DNA of 64,000 nucleotides, taken from Facklamia lactis (GTDB taxonomy: Bacteria > Bacillota > Bacilli > Lactobacillales > Aerococcaceae). Location: the NCBI RefSeq assembly GCF_015863205.1, contig NZ_JACBXQ010000004.1, forward strand, positions 124,001-188,000, given 5' to 3'. The translations under genes and the position numbers were made by a program. Below, piece by piece: positions 9,011 through 17,678 of this stretch (position 1 is the first letter of the stretch; the number at the start of each line of letters is the position of its first letter). Under the pieces are notes generated by a model that ran no database searches, was not told the DNA's origin, and saw nothing but the letters and a program-made list of their open reading frames with translations.

Positions 9011-9039
9011 ACAATAACACATCAAAAAAATAATTTCAA
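9011..9039 (-). promoter_or_regulatory. Promoter of the infC operon
   Basis: Minus strand: TTGAAA (9039-9034), 17-nt spacer, TATTGT (9016-9011), placing the start at the beginning of the structured leader. Confidence 0.6.
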
Positions 9040-9082
9040 GCATAATTTTTTATCATTTTTTAAGACTTTCTTTTTCAGAAAA

Positions 9083-9091
9083 TGTTATAAT
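9083..9091 (+). promoter_or_regulatory. Extended -10 promoter of the lipoprotein gene
   Basis: TGTTATAAT (TG, one base, perfect TATAAT) 42 nt before the ATG at 9133; the -35 region is poor. Confidence 0.65.
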
Positions 9092-9132
9092 ACAGAAGAT
9101 GCAAATCTCATTAATAATATAGGAGTTTTTCA

Positions 9133-10176
9133 ATGTTAAGAAAGCCTTTCTTTTTGTTACTATCTAGTAGCTTACTTTTAGTAGCATGTGACAATTCTCA
9201 GCCTGAAACATCCGAACAACATTCTCAAGAACCTGATCAACAGCTCGAAAACAACAACCAATCACAAGATGATCAACTTGTGAATCTAAGTCCTGTTCAA
9301 CAGGTTTCCGAAATTGATTTAGATGTACTGTTAGCTGATTCTCAAGAATCTGAAAGCAACTCCTTTACTGTTAGTGATGAAACACAAAATAATCAATCAG
9401 GGATAGATTATAGTCAATATGCAAGTATTGACGAAGTTATTCAGGACCTCATTCGTGAGTATAAATTTCCCTCCGATCAATTAGGAATCATGTATTCAAA
9501 TTTCGTTACCGACGAAAACTTTGAACTCAATCCTGATTGGATCATTCATGCTGCTTCTACTAATAAAGTGGGGTCAGCTGCCATGTTCATCGATCTCATT
9601 GAATCTGGAGAACTGTCATGGGACAGTCAAATTCCCTTTTCCGAGGACTACTATGAGGAAGGAGCGGGTAATATCACTAATAATCCATTCGAATCTTCCT
9701 ATAGTTTAGAAGATCTTATTTATAATTCAATCGTCTTTTCAGATAATACTGCTTGGAATACACTGATCAATTACTATTCTAATAATTACGGCAGTTTCCA
9801 ACATGCACTCATTGAAAAATCGGGAATTAGTCAGGTTTCAGATGAAATTTATAATCTCAATTACGGATCCCCTCGATCTCTAAACGAAATACTGAAACAA
9901 GTCGCCACGGATCCTAAATATGAAAAATTAGTAGCCTATATGGGAATGGCCCAACCCAATATACGCTTTCGTCTCCATGTTGACGAAGGAATGGCCACTA
10001 AATATGGGCAATATGAAGAAGGCTACCATGACACAGGCATTTATTTCGAGAATGGAGAACCCGTCTATACCCTTGTTTTAATGTCACGTAGCTTAGGCAT
10101 GATCGACTCCTTTATGGGAGACTTAAATCTACGAGTAAATGAATGGTATCATTATCAAGAGAGCAAGAACAGTTAA
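9133..10176 (+). CDS. Lipoprotein with class A beta-lactamase-like serine hydrolase domain
   Basis: 347 residues. Lipobox LVAC with lipid-accepting Cys19, then a Gln/Ser/Asp-rich linker (about 20-95), then a penicillin-recognising fold: S142-T-N-K145 as the SxxK nucleophile motif, S203-D-N205, and K290-Y-G292 in place of KTG. It is therefore an extracellular membrane-anchored serine hydrolase. Related Gram-positive lipoproteins are often not resistance enzymes, and the substrate (beta-lactam, peptidoglycan or ester) cannot be told. AGGAG precedes the ATG. Single gene, convergent with the next one over a shared terminator. Confidence 0.8.
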   Translation: MLRKPFFLLLSSSLLLVACDNSQPETSEQHSQEPDQQLENNNQSQDDQLVNLSPVQQVSEIDLDVLLADSQESESNSFTVSDETQNNQSGIDYSQYASIDEVIQDLIREYKFPSDQLGIMYSNFVTDENFELNPDWIIHAASTNKVGSAAMFIDLIESGELSWDSQIPFSEDYYEEGAGNITNNPFESSYSLEDLIYNSIVFSDNTAWNTLINYYSNNYGSFQHALIEKSGISQVSDEIYNLNYGSPRSLNEILKQVATDPKYEKLVAYMGMAQPNIRFRLHVDEGMATKYGQYEEGYHDTGIYFENGEPVYTLVLMSRSLGMIDSFMGDLNLRVNEWYHYQESKNS

Positions 10177-10179
10177 ATC

Positions 10180-10218
10180 AAAAACAACCGCCAATTAATT
10201 TATTTGGCGGTTGTTTTT
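10180..10218. terminator. Shared bidirectional terminator
   Basis: Perfect stem AAAAACAACCGCCAA (10180-10194) with its complement (10204-10218), A-rich on one arm and T-rich on the other. The right arm lies inside the last codons of the minus-strand gene ending at 10200. Confidence 0.85.
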
Positions 10219-11381
10219 GATATTTCTTCTAACATATTAGGCGTGATGACAACAATGGCTAAAAACATATAGCCCATCTGTACCCAGAAAACCCCTACAT
10301 CCATTAAACCATGAAAAAGGACGGTGGCAAAGGTTGCTACTACTAATCCTATTTCAGGCCTAATATCTTGACGCAAAAGATGATGACTTAAAATTCTAAA
10401 ATAATGAGTAAATGCCATTATCAAAATGATCAGACCCACTAAACCATAATTCGCCATCGTATCAATCAGCAATTGGTGGGCATGCATCTTCCCTCGGTCA
10501 GCAAATAAATAATAAAAATTAACAAAAGTAAAAGGGCCTCTCCCAACAATCGGACTTGTTATAAATAACTTCCACCCAATTTCCCAAATAGCAAAACGAT
10601 CTGAAAAGCCATAAGCTAGCGTGGTAAAACGAGGGAGTAGATCAGGCTTGATAACAAGCATAGCAATAGCCATTGCCATAATGAAACCCAAAATCCAAGC
10701 AATTTTAGGTTTCAGGAAAAACACCATAGTGACCATTCCCACAACGACGGTTGGGATCGACCACCTTGATCCAGTTAAAATTAAAGCTAATAAATTCATA
10801 AAAATGGCTAACAAAGAAAGTAACTTGACTCTCTTTGAATCATATTTATATAACAGATAAATAGCGATCACAATGACCATCGCAATAAACAAGCCATAAT
10901 AATTGGGATTAAACAGCGTTGCTTCCGCGCGTGTCTGTGGATTATGATATTTAAAAATATACAACAAATCATAACCTTGACTCAAAACATCTTTTGTATA
11001 CTTGAAATAGGATAATAAAGCCAAAGGAATACTCCCCCAGACAAATATTTTCAAGTTTAATAAATACTGGCGAACCGTGACATACCTTTTATAATATAAA
11101 AATAAGAGAGCATACAAAAAGATCACGATCGCTATCATCGCCCCCATATAATTTCTAAAGGATATCGCGATGACAAAAGTATAAAAAGCAAAAATTGATA
11201 ACCAACCTAATTCTTGAACGTCTTCTTTTAAGCTACTTCTATGCCGATAAGCCAATATAATCATCACGATCAAAGTAACAGGGCCACAGATATAGACCGG
11301 CAACAAAATGGACAGGCTGATGATTGAAAATAAAGTCATCTCATCCCCATCTTCTCGAAAAAAATTTAAGGCTCGTTTCAT
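10200..11381 (-). CDS. O-antigen ligase/polymerase-like (Wzy_C) membrane protein
   Basis: About 393 residues with roughly 10-11 membrane helices. The Wzy/WaaL/RfaL signature is visible: TGSRWSIPTVV, then a long extracytoplasmic loop with the PIVGRGPFTFVNFYY and HAHQLLIDTMANYGLVG motifs. Such enzymes join or transfer lipid-linked glycans at the outer face of the membrane. The ATG at 11381 is chosen because GGGAGTTGGCAA precedes it; the ATG at 11450 has no site. It is alone, far from the polysaccharide operon, which has its own Wzy (57890). It could act in glycosylation or in polymerising a separate glycan. Confidence 0.75.
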   Translation of the reverse strand: MKRALNFFREDGDEMTLFSIISLSILLPVYICGPVTLIVMIILAYRHRSSLKEDVQELGWLSIFAFYTFVIAISFRNYMGAMIAIVIFLYALLFLYYKRYVTVRQYLLNLKIFVWGSIPLALLSYFKYTKDVLSQGYDLLYIFKYHNPQTRAEATLFNPNYYGLFIAMVIVIAIYLLYKYDSKRVKLLSLLAIFMNLLALILTGSRWSIPTVVVGMVTMVFFLKPKIAWILGFIMAMAIAMLVIKPDLLPRFTTLAYGFSDRFAIWEIGWKLFITSPIVGRGPFTFVNFYYLFADRGKMHAHQLLIDTMANYGLVGLIILIMAFTHYFRILSHHLLRQDIRPEIGLVVATFATVLFHGLMDVGVFWVQMGYMFLAIVVITPNMLEEISKTTAK

Positions 11382-11487
11382 TTGCCAACTCCCAAAAATC
11401 AAATAATAATATTTATTAATGCTAAAAGATAGATGATTCTCTTTTACCATACAATTGTGGTCATTCAGTAAGTTTAGTGCTAACGAT

Positions 11488-11516
11488 ACAATAATACTTT
11501 ATAGATAAAAATTCAA
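11488..11516 (-). promoter_or_regulatory. Promoter candidate of the Wzy-like gene
   Basis: Minus strand TTGAAT (11516-11511), 17 nt, TATTGT (11493-11488), about 100 nt before the chosen start. Confidence 0.45.
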
Positions 11517-11711
11517 GTATCCTTCAAAACCCTTTATTTTCATTATGAATTTATTGCGTCTCATTATTGCCCCTTTTTTAATAAAAGCAAAGATTTTTAT
11601 ACTATATTGTGTTAAAATATTTTAGCGGATAAAACACGTGTAAAGTTTAATCTTAAATTTTATTTTCGTTAATTATCACACCAGATCAGCTGGCTGACTT
11701 AGGAGAAAATT
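11517..11711 (+). other. AT-rich divergent intergenic region
   Basis: Part of the 330-nt divergent gap between the Wzy-like gene (start 11381) and the Mga-like regulator. It is very AT-rich. The best plus-strand signal is an extended -10, TGTTAAAAT at 11610-11618, for the regulator. A small palindrome, ACACGTGT, lies near 11635. No gene is visible. Confidence 0.4.
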
Positions 11712-13211
11712 ATGGAAAACTTATTTAATAAACAACAAAGACGACAATTAGAATTAATCAAATTTCTCTATCAAAATCAAGAATGGCTTTCATTCAAACA
11801 GATTCAAAAAGTTATTGATTGTTCATCTCCTATTATTAAAGAAGATTTAAACCATTTCAATAATAAATTTTCTGAATTTTTAAAAATCCACATTACCAGT
11901 AATGGTGCACTTGCATGCTTTGAACCCAATATTTCTTTTGAACATTTGTTTGCTCATTACATGTCTGAAGCTACCCCATTTCGGTTGCTTGAATATATTT
12001 TCTACTATCCTCGTCAAACAATTGAAGAACTCGCAGAAGTCCTATACACCAGCTCTTCTACTATTTATCGAATGATACAAACGATTAAATCGGAGCTGGA
12101 AAAAAATTATGCTATTTCAATCACTACTAATCCCGTTACCCTTATCGGAAATGAAGTGAAAATTCGTAACTTTTACGCCGAATTTTTCAATTTTTCAGCC
12201 TTGGTAACTGAGTGGCCATTTTTTCATCTAGAAAGAAATATTATTAACCAATTTATTTCTGTACCCATGAATTTGATCAACTCTCAATATTCTTTTGCTC
12301 AAAAACGCCAAATAGCCATTCTGGTAACCGTTAATATTACTCGAATTCAACAAGGAAATTTCGTTTCAGATAAACTCATCTTTCCTGATCGGCACCACCT
12401 TTATCAAGCACTCATTAAAAATAAACACTTTGCGAAAACACTCGCTGATTACGAGGAAAGATTCGACCTAACGCTGGACGAGAGAACGATTATGCAAATT
12501 TTCTATAATTACTTACATGTTGGAGTGGCTCTGTCATATGAAGAATTACAAAACGAAGAACGTTTCGCTAACTCTTATCAATCACTTCAGAAACTAACGC
12601 AAGATTTATCTAAAGATTTTGACTTAACATTAGAACAATCAGATCTCCTAATTTTATCTTTACACAATGCAGCTAGAATGCAAGGGTATACCTTAGGTTA
12701 TTATCCTCTTCTGATTGATATGAAATCACGTTTTAAAAACAGTGCGGCCGCTATTTATCCCATTTTCTTTAAACAAGTAGAACAATATCTCGTCCGTTAT
12801 CTAGAAGTTTCTGGCATTGAACCCCAAAAAAGGCTGATCAATTATCTGGTCTATGTTTTATATACTCATTGGCCCTCTTTATTTAACAACTTTATCCAAA
12901 AAACTTCTAAGCCCAAATTGCTAATTTTAAGCAAATATGATTTCTTCCATGAACATTTAATTCGAGATATCATTGAAGTGCATTTTGGTAATATGGTCCA
13001 AATCGTCTCTTATAAATCGAAAGAGCTTAATCATAATGACCTCGAAAATGTTGATGCAGATATTATTATCACAAATTTTACAGTAGATAAAATAAAAAAT
13101 AAAAAAGTCATCTGCTATCACAATTTTCCTTCCCTTACCGTTATGGAAAACATTCAAAAAGCAATCCTTCAATATCGCTATAACATTTACAATGATTTAG
13201 ATCTTTTTTAA
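11712..13211 (+). CDS. Mga/PRD-type transcriptional regulator
   Basis: 499 residues with two N-terminal helix-turn-helix units (about 10-60 and 85-130; EELAEVLYTSSSTIYRMIQTI is the clearer one). A long helical PRD/Mga-like middle follows (about 180-390), then a C-terminal alpha/beta segment KPKLLILSKYDFFHEHLIRD resembling an EIIB-like domain without an obvious catalytic Cys. The architecture matches the Mga/AtxA family, which controls surface and virulence genes in response to PTS phosphorylation. No PTS gene adjoins it, so targets are unknown. AGGAG precedes the ATG. Confidence 0.75.
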   Translation: MENLFNKQQRRQLELIKFLYQNQEWLSFKQIQKVIDCSSPIIKEDLNHFNNKFSEFLKIHITSNGALACFEPNISFEHLFAHYMSEATPFRLLEYIFYYPRQTIEELAEVLYTSSSTIYRMIQTIKSELEKNYAISITTNPVTLIGNEVKIRNFYAEFFNFSALVTEWPFFHLERNIINQFISVPMNLINSQYSFAQKRQIAILVTVNITRIQQGNFVSDKLIFPDRHHLYQALIKNKHFAKTLADYEERFDLTLDERTIMQIFYNYLHVGVALSYEELQNEERFANSYQSLQKLTQDLSKDFDLTLEQSDLLILSLHNAARMQGYTLGYYPLLIDMKSRFKNSAAAIYPIFFKQVEQYLVRYLEVSGIEPQKRLINYLVYVLYTHWPSLFNNFIQKTSKPKLLILSKYDFFHEHLIRDIIEVHFGNMVQIVSYKSKELNHNDLENVDADIIITNFTVDKIKNKKVICYHNFPSLTVMENIQKAILQYRYNIYNDLDLF

Positions 13212-13219
13212 CAAGATCA

Positions 13220-13258
13220 TAGGCAAGCACTATTCATGCTTGCCTACGATATTTTCTT
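13220..13258. terminator. Bidirectional terminator
   Basis: 10-bp perfect stem (13220-13229 with 13237-13246), 7-nt loop, followed by CGATATTTTCTTT for the regulator. It overlaps the last codon of the phosphatase gene on the minus strand. Confidence 0.7.
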
Positions 13259-13706
13259 TCTTTTTTATCTCCTCTAATAAAGCTTGACATCCACGATAAA
13301 CATCCTGATAAGTTTGTTCAAAATCTCCCGTATACCAAGGATCCGCAATATCGCTTTCTTCTCCAGCAAAAGATAATAATTTAGCAATTTTTGCCTTACT
13401 TCTCCCCTGGTCAAACCGCTTGAAATTTCTCATATTGGACGCATCCATCCCAATGATATAATCAAACGATAAATCACTTTCTTGCAAAGGACGACTATAT
13501 ATCCCTTCAACGCCAATCCCTTCCCTAGCTAATCGTTCTTTCGTTCCGGGATGGACAGGATTTCCAGCTTCCTCATCAGAAGTTCCAGCTGAATCAACAT
13601 AAAAATGTTCCTCTATCTCTTCCTCCTTAAGCAAGTTGCGAAAAACAGCTTCAGCCATTGGAGAACGACAAATGTTACCTAAACAGAAAAATAAAACTTT
13701 TACCAT
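13230..13706 (-). CDS. Low-molecular-weight protein tyrosine phosphatase
   Basis: 158 residues, the normal length. P-loop CLGNICRSP (Cys8 nucleophile, Arg14) and the general-acid motif DPWYTGDF near residue 128. These enzymes dephosphorylate Tyr or Arg on proteins; in Firmicutes some act on capsule kinases and others (YwlE type) on arginine phosphates. The I-C-R-S-P loop does not settle which. AAGGAGGG precedes the ATG. Monocistronic; no kinase is adjacent, and the Wzx/Wzy operon is 43 kb away. Confidence 0.9.
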   Translation of the reverse strand: MVKVLFFCLGNICRSPMAEAVFRNLLKEEEIEEHFYVDSAGTSDEEAGNPVHPGTKERLAREGIGVEGIYSRPLQESDLSFDYIIGMDASNMRNFKRFDQGRSKAKIAKLLSFAGEESDIADPWYTGDFEQTYQDVYRGCQALLEEIKKKENIVGKHE

Positions 13707-13792
13707 TTTTTCCCTCCTTCTTTATTTTCCATTCTAACAGACTCTTAAAATTATGAATATTCTATGGACTTTTTGAAAATTTGCTAAAGAGA

Positions 13793-13821
13793 TTGGAAAA
13801 TCCTTAATGATTCGTTATAAT
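13793..13821 (+). promoter_or_regulatory. Promoter of dacA
   Basis: TTGGAA (13793-13798), 17-nt spacer, TATAAT (13816-13821). Predicted start near 13828. Confidence 0.8.
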
Positions 13822-13834
13822 AAAGAATAGTTTA

Positions 13835-13867
13835 TTAGGCAAAGGCTTTATTTGCCTAAAATTTTTA
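13835..13867 (+). promoter_or_regulatory. Terminator-like hairpin in the dacA leader
   Basis: TTAGGCAAA pairs perfectly with TTTGCCTAA (13835-13843 with 13851-13859), 7-nt loop, then AATTTTTATG. It lies between promoter and gene, within about 10 nt of the predicted transcript start. It could be an attenuator or a 5' mRNA-stabilising stem. Confidence 0.6.
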
Positions 13868-13894
13868 TGTAGATATCAAAAGGGGGCCAATTAA

Positions 13895-15151
13895 ATGGCG
13901 AAGCCAACAGGCTTAAAGCTTAAATGGAAAAATCAACTATGCCTTATACTAGTCCTTTGCTTGAGTTTAACTTATCCTCTCACTGCTATGGCGCAAGTTG
14001 ATGAAGAAAACTTATCTAAATCTCCAAATCTTTCATTAGATGTTAATGAAATGGTAGAATATGAACCACTCCCTATGCCAGAGGATTATCCAAATGATCT
14101 CAGTAAGTTTTTTGACGAAAACGTCGATGCCAGATCCTTTGTAGTGGTCGACGGTGAAACTAATCGCATTTTGGCAGAGAGGCAATCCAATGTTCCATAC
14201 CCTATTGCTTCGATGTCAAAAATCATGTCTGCCTATCTTGTTCTTAAAGCTATTGATGAAGGTAAAATAGATTGGGATACCGAAATCGAAGCTCCCGCTG
14301 AAATAACAGATGTTCTTTCAGATAATTTAGAACTTTCAAGTGCATTTCTTGTAGCTGGTGAAAAATACACAGTCAAAGATCTCTTATATGGAGTAATGAT
14401 GGTATCAGGAAATGATGCAACTTCTGTCCTAATGTGGCACTTATACGGCTCTGAACAAGAAGGAACCCAGGCTATTATTGATCAGCTCCACCAATGGGGA
14501 TTTATGGACTTCAAATTCTATACAACTTCAGGAGTTCCAAATTTATACTTACCTGAAGACTGGTGGATGCCCGGTTCTAATAAGACCAATGAAAATACTA
14601 TGTCTGCTCAAGATATCGCCTTGGTTGCTCAAAATATTATTACTGAGTACCCTGAAATTTTAGAAATCACTTCTGAAATGGAGTATATTTTTAAAAAAGG
14701 AACCGATCAGGAAATGACTTTCACAAATTCTAATCAACTTTTACCAGGTCAAGCTCATGGGAGAGACGGCATTAATGGACTTAAATCTGGCTCTACCGAT
14801 GCTGCTGGTAAAAACTTTGTGGCTACTGGTGAAGAGAATGGACGCGAAATCATAGCCGTTGCCATGGGAGTCTTTCCCAGGGAAGATGGAGTAGAAACTA
14901 CCTCCTATTGGGATATCGAAATTCTATTAGATGGCTTACTAGAATATCCAGATTTATATAAAAACGAAGTACTTCCTACCAACACTAAACCCACTCAAGA
15001 GCAGCGACAAGCTGAGATGTTGTCTGAAGAAGCTTCTGAATCTGGGGATGAAACACAAGATGAGAGCCAAGATGAAACAAATAAAAATACTAATCAACGA
15101 AATAATCCAATCACCAATTTCTTTGGTCGCATTTTTAAGTGGTTCAATTAA
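13895..15151 (+). CDS. dacA: D-alanyl-D-alanine carboxypeptidase (PBP5/DacA)
   Basis: 418 residues. Signal peptide about 1-33 (cleavage after AMA). Penicillin-binding motifs in order: S106-M-S-K109, S171-G-N173 and K297-S-G299. It trims the terminal D-Ala of peptidoglycan pentapeptides outside the membrane and so limits 4-3 cross-linking. The usual C-terminal anchor is present as an amphipathic end, NNPITNFFGRIFKWFN, after an acidic Gln/Glu-rich linker (about 360-400). AAGGGGG precedes the ATG. Monocistronic, with a terminator-like hairpin in its leader. Confidence 0.93.
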   Translation: MAKPTGLKLKWKNQLCLILVLCLSLTYPLTAMAQVDEENLSKSPNLSLDVNEMVEYEPLPMPEDYPNDLSKFFDENVDARSFVVVDGETNRILAERQSNVPYPIASMSKIMSAYLVLKAIDEGKIDWDTEIEAPAEITDVLSDNLELSSAFLVAGEKYTVKDLLYGVMMVSGNDATSVLMWHLYGSEQEGTQAIIDQLHQWGFMDFKFYTTSGVPNLYLPEDWWMPGSNKTNENTMSAQDIALVAQNIITEYPEILEITSEMEYIFKKGTDQEMTFTNSNQLLPGQAHGRDGINGLKSGSTDAAGKNFVATGEENGREIIAVAMGVFPREDGVETTSYWDIEILLDGLLEYPDLYKNEVLPTNTKPTQEQRQAEMLSEEASESGDETQDESQDETNKNTNQRNNPITNFFGRIFKWFN

Positions 15152-15162
15152 ACAACAAACAC

Positions 15163-15193
15163 AAAAACTTCCAGTTAAACTGGAAGTTTTTAT
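15163..15193. terminator. Bidirectional terminator dacA/thrS
   Basis: Perfect stem AAAAACTTCCAGTT (15163-15176) with its complement (15178-15191), flanked by A's and T's on both strands. Confidence 0.85.
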
Positions 15194-15202
15194 TTTACTT
15201 TA

Positions 15203-17140
15203 TTATTGAATTCTACTCTTTCGATTAATATCCTTTTTTAAATCATTAATAAATTGTTCTAAAGAAAGAGAATCAGTACTATCTTCACTATAGCGACGAA
15301 CATTAACGTTTCCAGACTCAACTTCTTGGTCACCGATAACTAATTGATACGGTACTTTAGATGTCTGTGCTGAACGAATCTTATAACCTAATTTTTCATT
15401 TCTTAAATCCATCTCTGCTCTAATGCCATGAGATCTTAATTCTTGATAAATTTCTTCTACTTTATCCCCATGCGCCTCTATATTAACCGGTATTAAAACA
15501 ACCTGCACAGGAGCCAGCCATGTTGGAAATGCACCTTTGTATTCTTCTATTAGAAATGCTACAAAGCGTTCCATCGTTGAAACAACCCCTCGGTGAATCA
15601 CGACTGGACGATGATCATTCTGACCGTCTTCTCCCACAAAAGTTAGGTCAAAACGCTCCGGCAATAAGAAATCTAATTGAACAGTAGACATTGTTTCTTC
15701 CAAGCCAATCGCTGTTTTAAACTGCACATCTACCTTAGGGCCATAAAAAGCAGCCTCTCCATCAGCTTCAAAATACTCTAATCCAAGCTCATCCATTGCC
15801 TCTTTAAGCATTCTTTGAGCTTTTTCCCACATTTCATCATCGTCAAAGTATTTTTCAGTATCGTTAGGATCGCGATATGATAAACGGTAGCGATAATCTG
15901 TAATTCCGAAATCTTCATACACTTCTGCTATTAAGTTAAGTACACGCTTAAATTCATCCTTAATCTGGTCAGGTCTTACAAAAATATGAGCATCATTAAG
16001 TGTCATCTCGCGAACCCTCTGTAAGCCTGATAAAGCCCCGGACTTTTCATAACGGTGCATCATACCGAGCTCAGCAATTCGAATCGGTAATTCACGATAA
16101 GAGTGAATCTCGTCTTTATAGATCAACATGTGGTGCGGACAATTCATAGGCCGCAATACTAACATTTCACCGTCTCCCATATCCATCGGAGGAAACATAT
16201 CATCTTGGTAATGGTCCCAATGTCCAGAAGTTTTATAAAGATCATGTTTTGCCATGATCGGAGTATACACGTGCTGATAACCTAAATCAATTTCTTTGTC
16301 CACAATATAGCGTTCGATCACTCGTCGAATAGTCGCCCCATTTGGTAACCAAAAAGGAAGTCCTGAACCTGCTTCTTGACTTATCATAAAGATTCCAAGT
16401 TCTTTCCCCAGTTTACGATGGTCTCTTTCCTTTGCTTCTTCTCTTAAACGTAAAAACTCATCTAATTCAGCTTGTTTGAAAAAAGCTGTTCCGTAGACCC
16501 TTTGCATCATTTTATTGTTGGAATTACCTCTCCAATACGCTCCAGCCAATGATAATAATTTAAAAACCTTGATCTTACCAGTAGATGGGAGATGTATACC
16601 ACGGCATAAATCTGTAAAATCTTCTTGAGTATATACTGTAATGGTCTCATTTGCTGGCAAATCGTTGATCAGTTCTTGCTTATAAGGATCATCCTTGAAG
16701 ATTTCTAACGCTTCCTCCCGCGAGACCACTCGTCTTTCAATCGGATAATTAGCAGCAATTATTTTTTTCATTTCTTTTTCAATTTTAGGTAAATCTTCTT
16801 CTGTTACTTGTTCTTCTTTATCAGTATCGTAATAAAAGCCTGTTTCAATCGCTGGCCCCACTCCAAAATGAATACCAGGATATAATCGAGTCATTGCATG
16901 AGCCATTAAATGGGCAGCGGAATGACGCATAATTTCCAAAGCTTCTTCACTTTTATCAGTAATAATTTCAATTGTTCCATCTTCTTCAATAGGGCGATTA
17001 TGATCAATTAATTCGCCATTTAACTTTCCAGCTAAAGTTGCTTTTGCAAGAGACTTTGAAATGGACTCTGCAATTTGATCAGGGGTCACCCCTACTGAAT
17101 ACTCTCTCACATTCCCATCAGGCATCGTCAATTTTATCAT
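15203..17140 (-). CDS. thrS: Threonyl-tRNA synthetase
   Basis: 645 residues, normal length. N-terminal TGS domain (about 1-62), the editing domain with [11 protein letters not shown] near residue 73, and the class II catalytic core with the zinc-ligand region [10 protein letters not shown], motif 2 [18 protein letters not shown] and motif 3 [14 protein letters not shown]. An anticodon-binding domain closes the protein (about 540-645). AAGGAGG precedes the ATG. The gene is preceded by a T-box leader and lies downstream of dnaI as in Bacillus. Confidence 0.97.
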   Translation of the reverse strand: MIKLTMPDGNVREYSVGVTPDQIAESISKSLAKATLAGKLNGELIDHNRPIEEDGTIEIITDKSEEALEIMRHSAAHLMAHAMTRLYPGIHFGVGPAIETGFYYDTDKEEQVTEEDLPKIEKEMKKIIAANYPIERRVVSREEALEIFKDDPYKQELINDLPANETITVYTQEDFTDLCRGIHLPSTGKIKVFKLLSLAGAYWRGNSNNKMMQRVYGTAFFKQAELDEFLRLREEAKERDHRKLGKELGIFMISQEAGSGLPFWLPNGATIRRVIERYIVDKEIDLGYQHVYTPIMAKHDLYKTSGHWDHYQDDMFPPMDMGDGEMLVLRPMNCPHHMLIYKDEIHSYRELPIRIAELGMMHRYEKSGALSGLQRVREMTLNDAHIFVRPDQIKDEFKRVLNLIAEVYEDFGITDYRYRLSYRDPNDTEKYFDDDEMWEKAQRMLKEAMDELGLEYFEADGEAAFYGPKVDVQFKTAIGLEETMSTVQLDFLLPERFDLTFVGEDGQNDHRPVVIHRGVVSTMERFVAFLIEEYKGAFPTWLAPVQVVLIPVNIEAHGDKVEEIYQELRSHGIRAEMDLRNEKLGYKIRSAQTSKVPYQLVIGDQEVESGNVNVRRYSEDSTDSLSLEQFINDLKKDINRKSRIQ

Positions 17141-17164
17141 GATTTTTCCTCCTTAAAAATACAA

Positions 17165-17408
17165 AAAATCCCATTGATCACAGGTTGTAATCAATGGGAC
17201 GTCATCATTTACGTGGTTCCACCCAATTTTATTATTGACAAACAATAATCTCAACGAGTTAACGCCTCAAACGTCTCAACTTACTACACATAAAGTGTTT
17301 AGGAAGAGAATAACAAAAAGTGGTAATAAGCAATTATCATCAAGACTTTCCACCATACAGTCTCTCTCTATAGATGAGGGAATTGTTATTGTGCTCTTTT
17401 CTATACTA
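17165..17408 (-). promoter_or_regulatory. T-box riboswitch of thrS
   Basis: About 245 nt. Stem I base forms from AAGAG/AATAACAA near 17400-17384 and TTGTTATT/CTCTT near 17318-17304. A stem I loop carries GGTGGAAAGTC. The likely specifier is ACC (Thr) at 17324-17322, just before the 3' arm of the stem I base. The T-box proper, GGGTGGAACCACG, lies at about 17223-17211, followed by a terminator stem CCCATTGAT/ATCAATGGG and TTTTTT (about 17195-17164). Uncharged tRNA-Thr would pair with specifier and T-box and allow read-through. Confidence 0.9.
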
Positions 17409-17417
17409 ATATTTTCA

Positions 17418-17446
17418 ATTCTAATTCTTATTTAATCATCAATCAA
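17418..17446 (-). promoter_or_regulatory. Promoter of thrS
   Basis: Minus strand TTGATT (17446-17441), 17 nt, TAGAAT (17423-17418). The predicted start near 17411 matches the 5' end of the T-box structure. Confidence 0.6.
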
Positions 17447-17461
17447 TCTAAAAAGCAAGTT

Positions 17462-17668
17462 TTACTTACCAAAATTCCAAACTCTAACTAATCCAACAAA
17501 AGTTACTAAAATTGCTAAAATCATTGGAAATAGTAAGGCTACTTGAGCCTCTTTGAAATAATATAAGAAAGCCACTACTATCTGGATCAACAACGCAATA
17601 AATAAAACCGTCACAATAAAACGTCTTTCACTCACCAAAACTTCTGGATCAAATTTTCTATTATTCAT
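17462..17668 (-). CDS. Small two-helix membrane protein, unknown function
   Basis: 68 residues from the ATG at 17668, which follows AGGAGGAGAAG. Two hydrophobic helices (about 18-38 and 43-62) with a charged N-terminus MNNRKFDPEVLVSERR. I do not recognise the family. It lies 10 nt after dnaI and ahead of the thrS promoter, so it is likely co-transcribed with dnaI. Bacillus has unrelated membrane genes (ytxB/ytxC) in this slot. A longer reading from 17713 would overlap dnaI and lacks a ribosome site. Confidence 0.6.
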   Translation of the reverse strand: MNNRKFDPEVLVSERRFIVTVLFIALLIQIVVAFLYYFKEAQVALLFPMILAILVTFVGLVRVWNFGK

Positions 17669-17678
17669 CTTCTCCTCC

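Noticed and set aside
17235-17435. 66-codon open frame on the plus strand upstream of thrS
   Set aside because: It lies antisense over the T-box leader, has no ribosome site, and the T-box structure explains the sequence.
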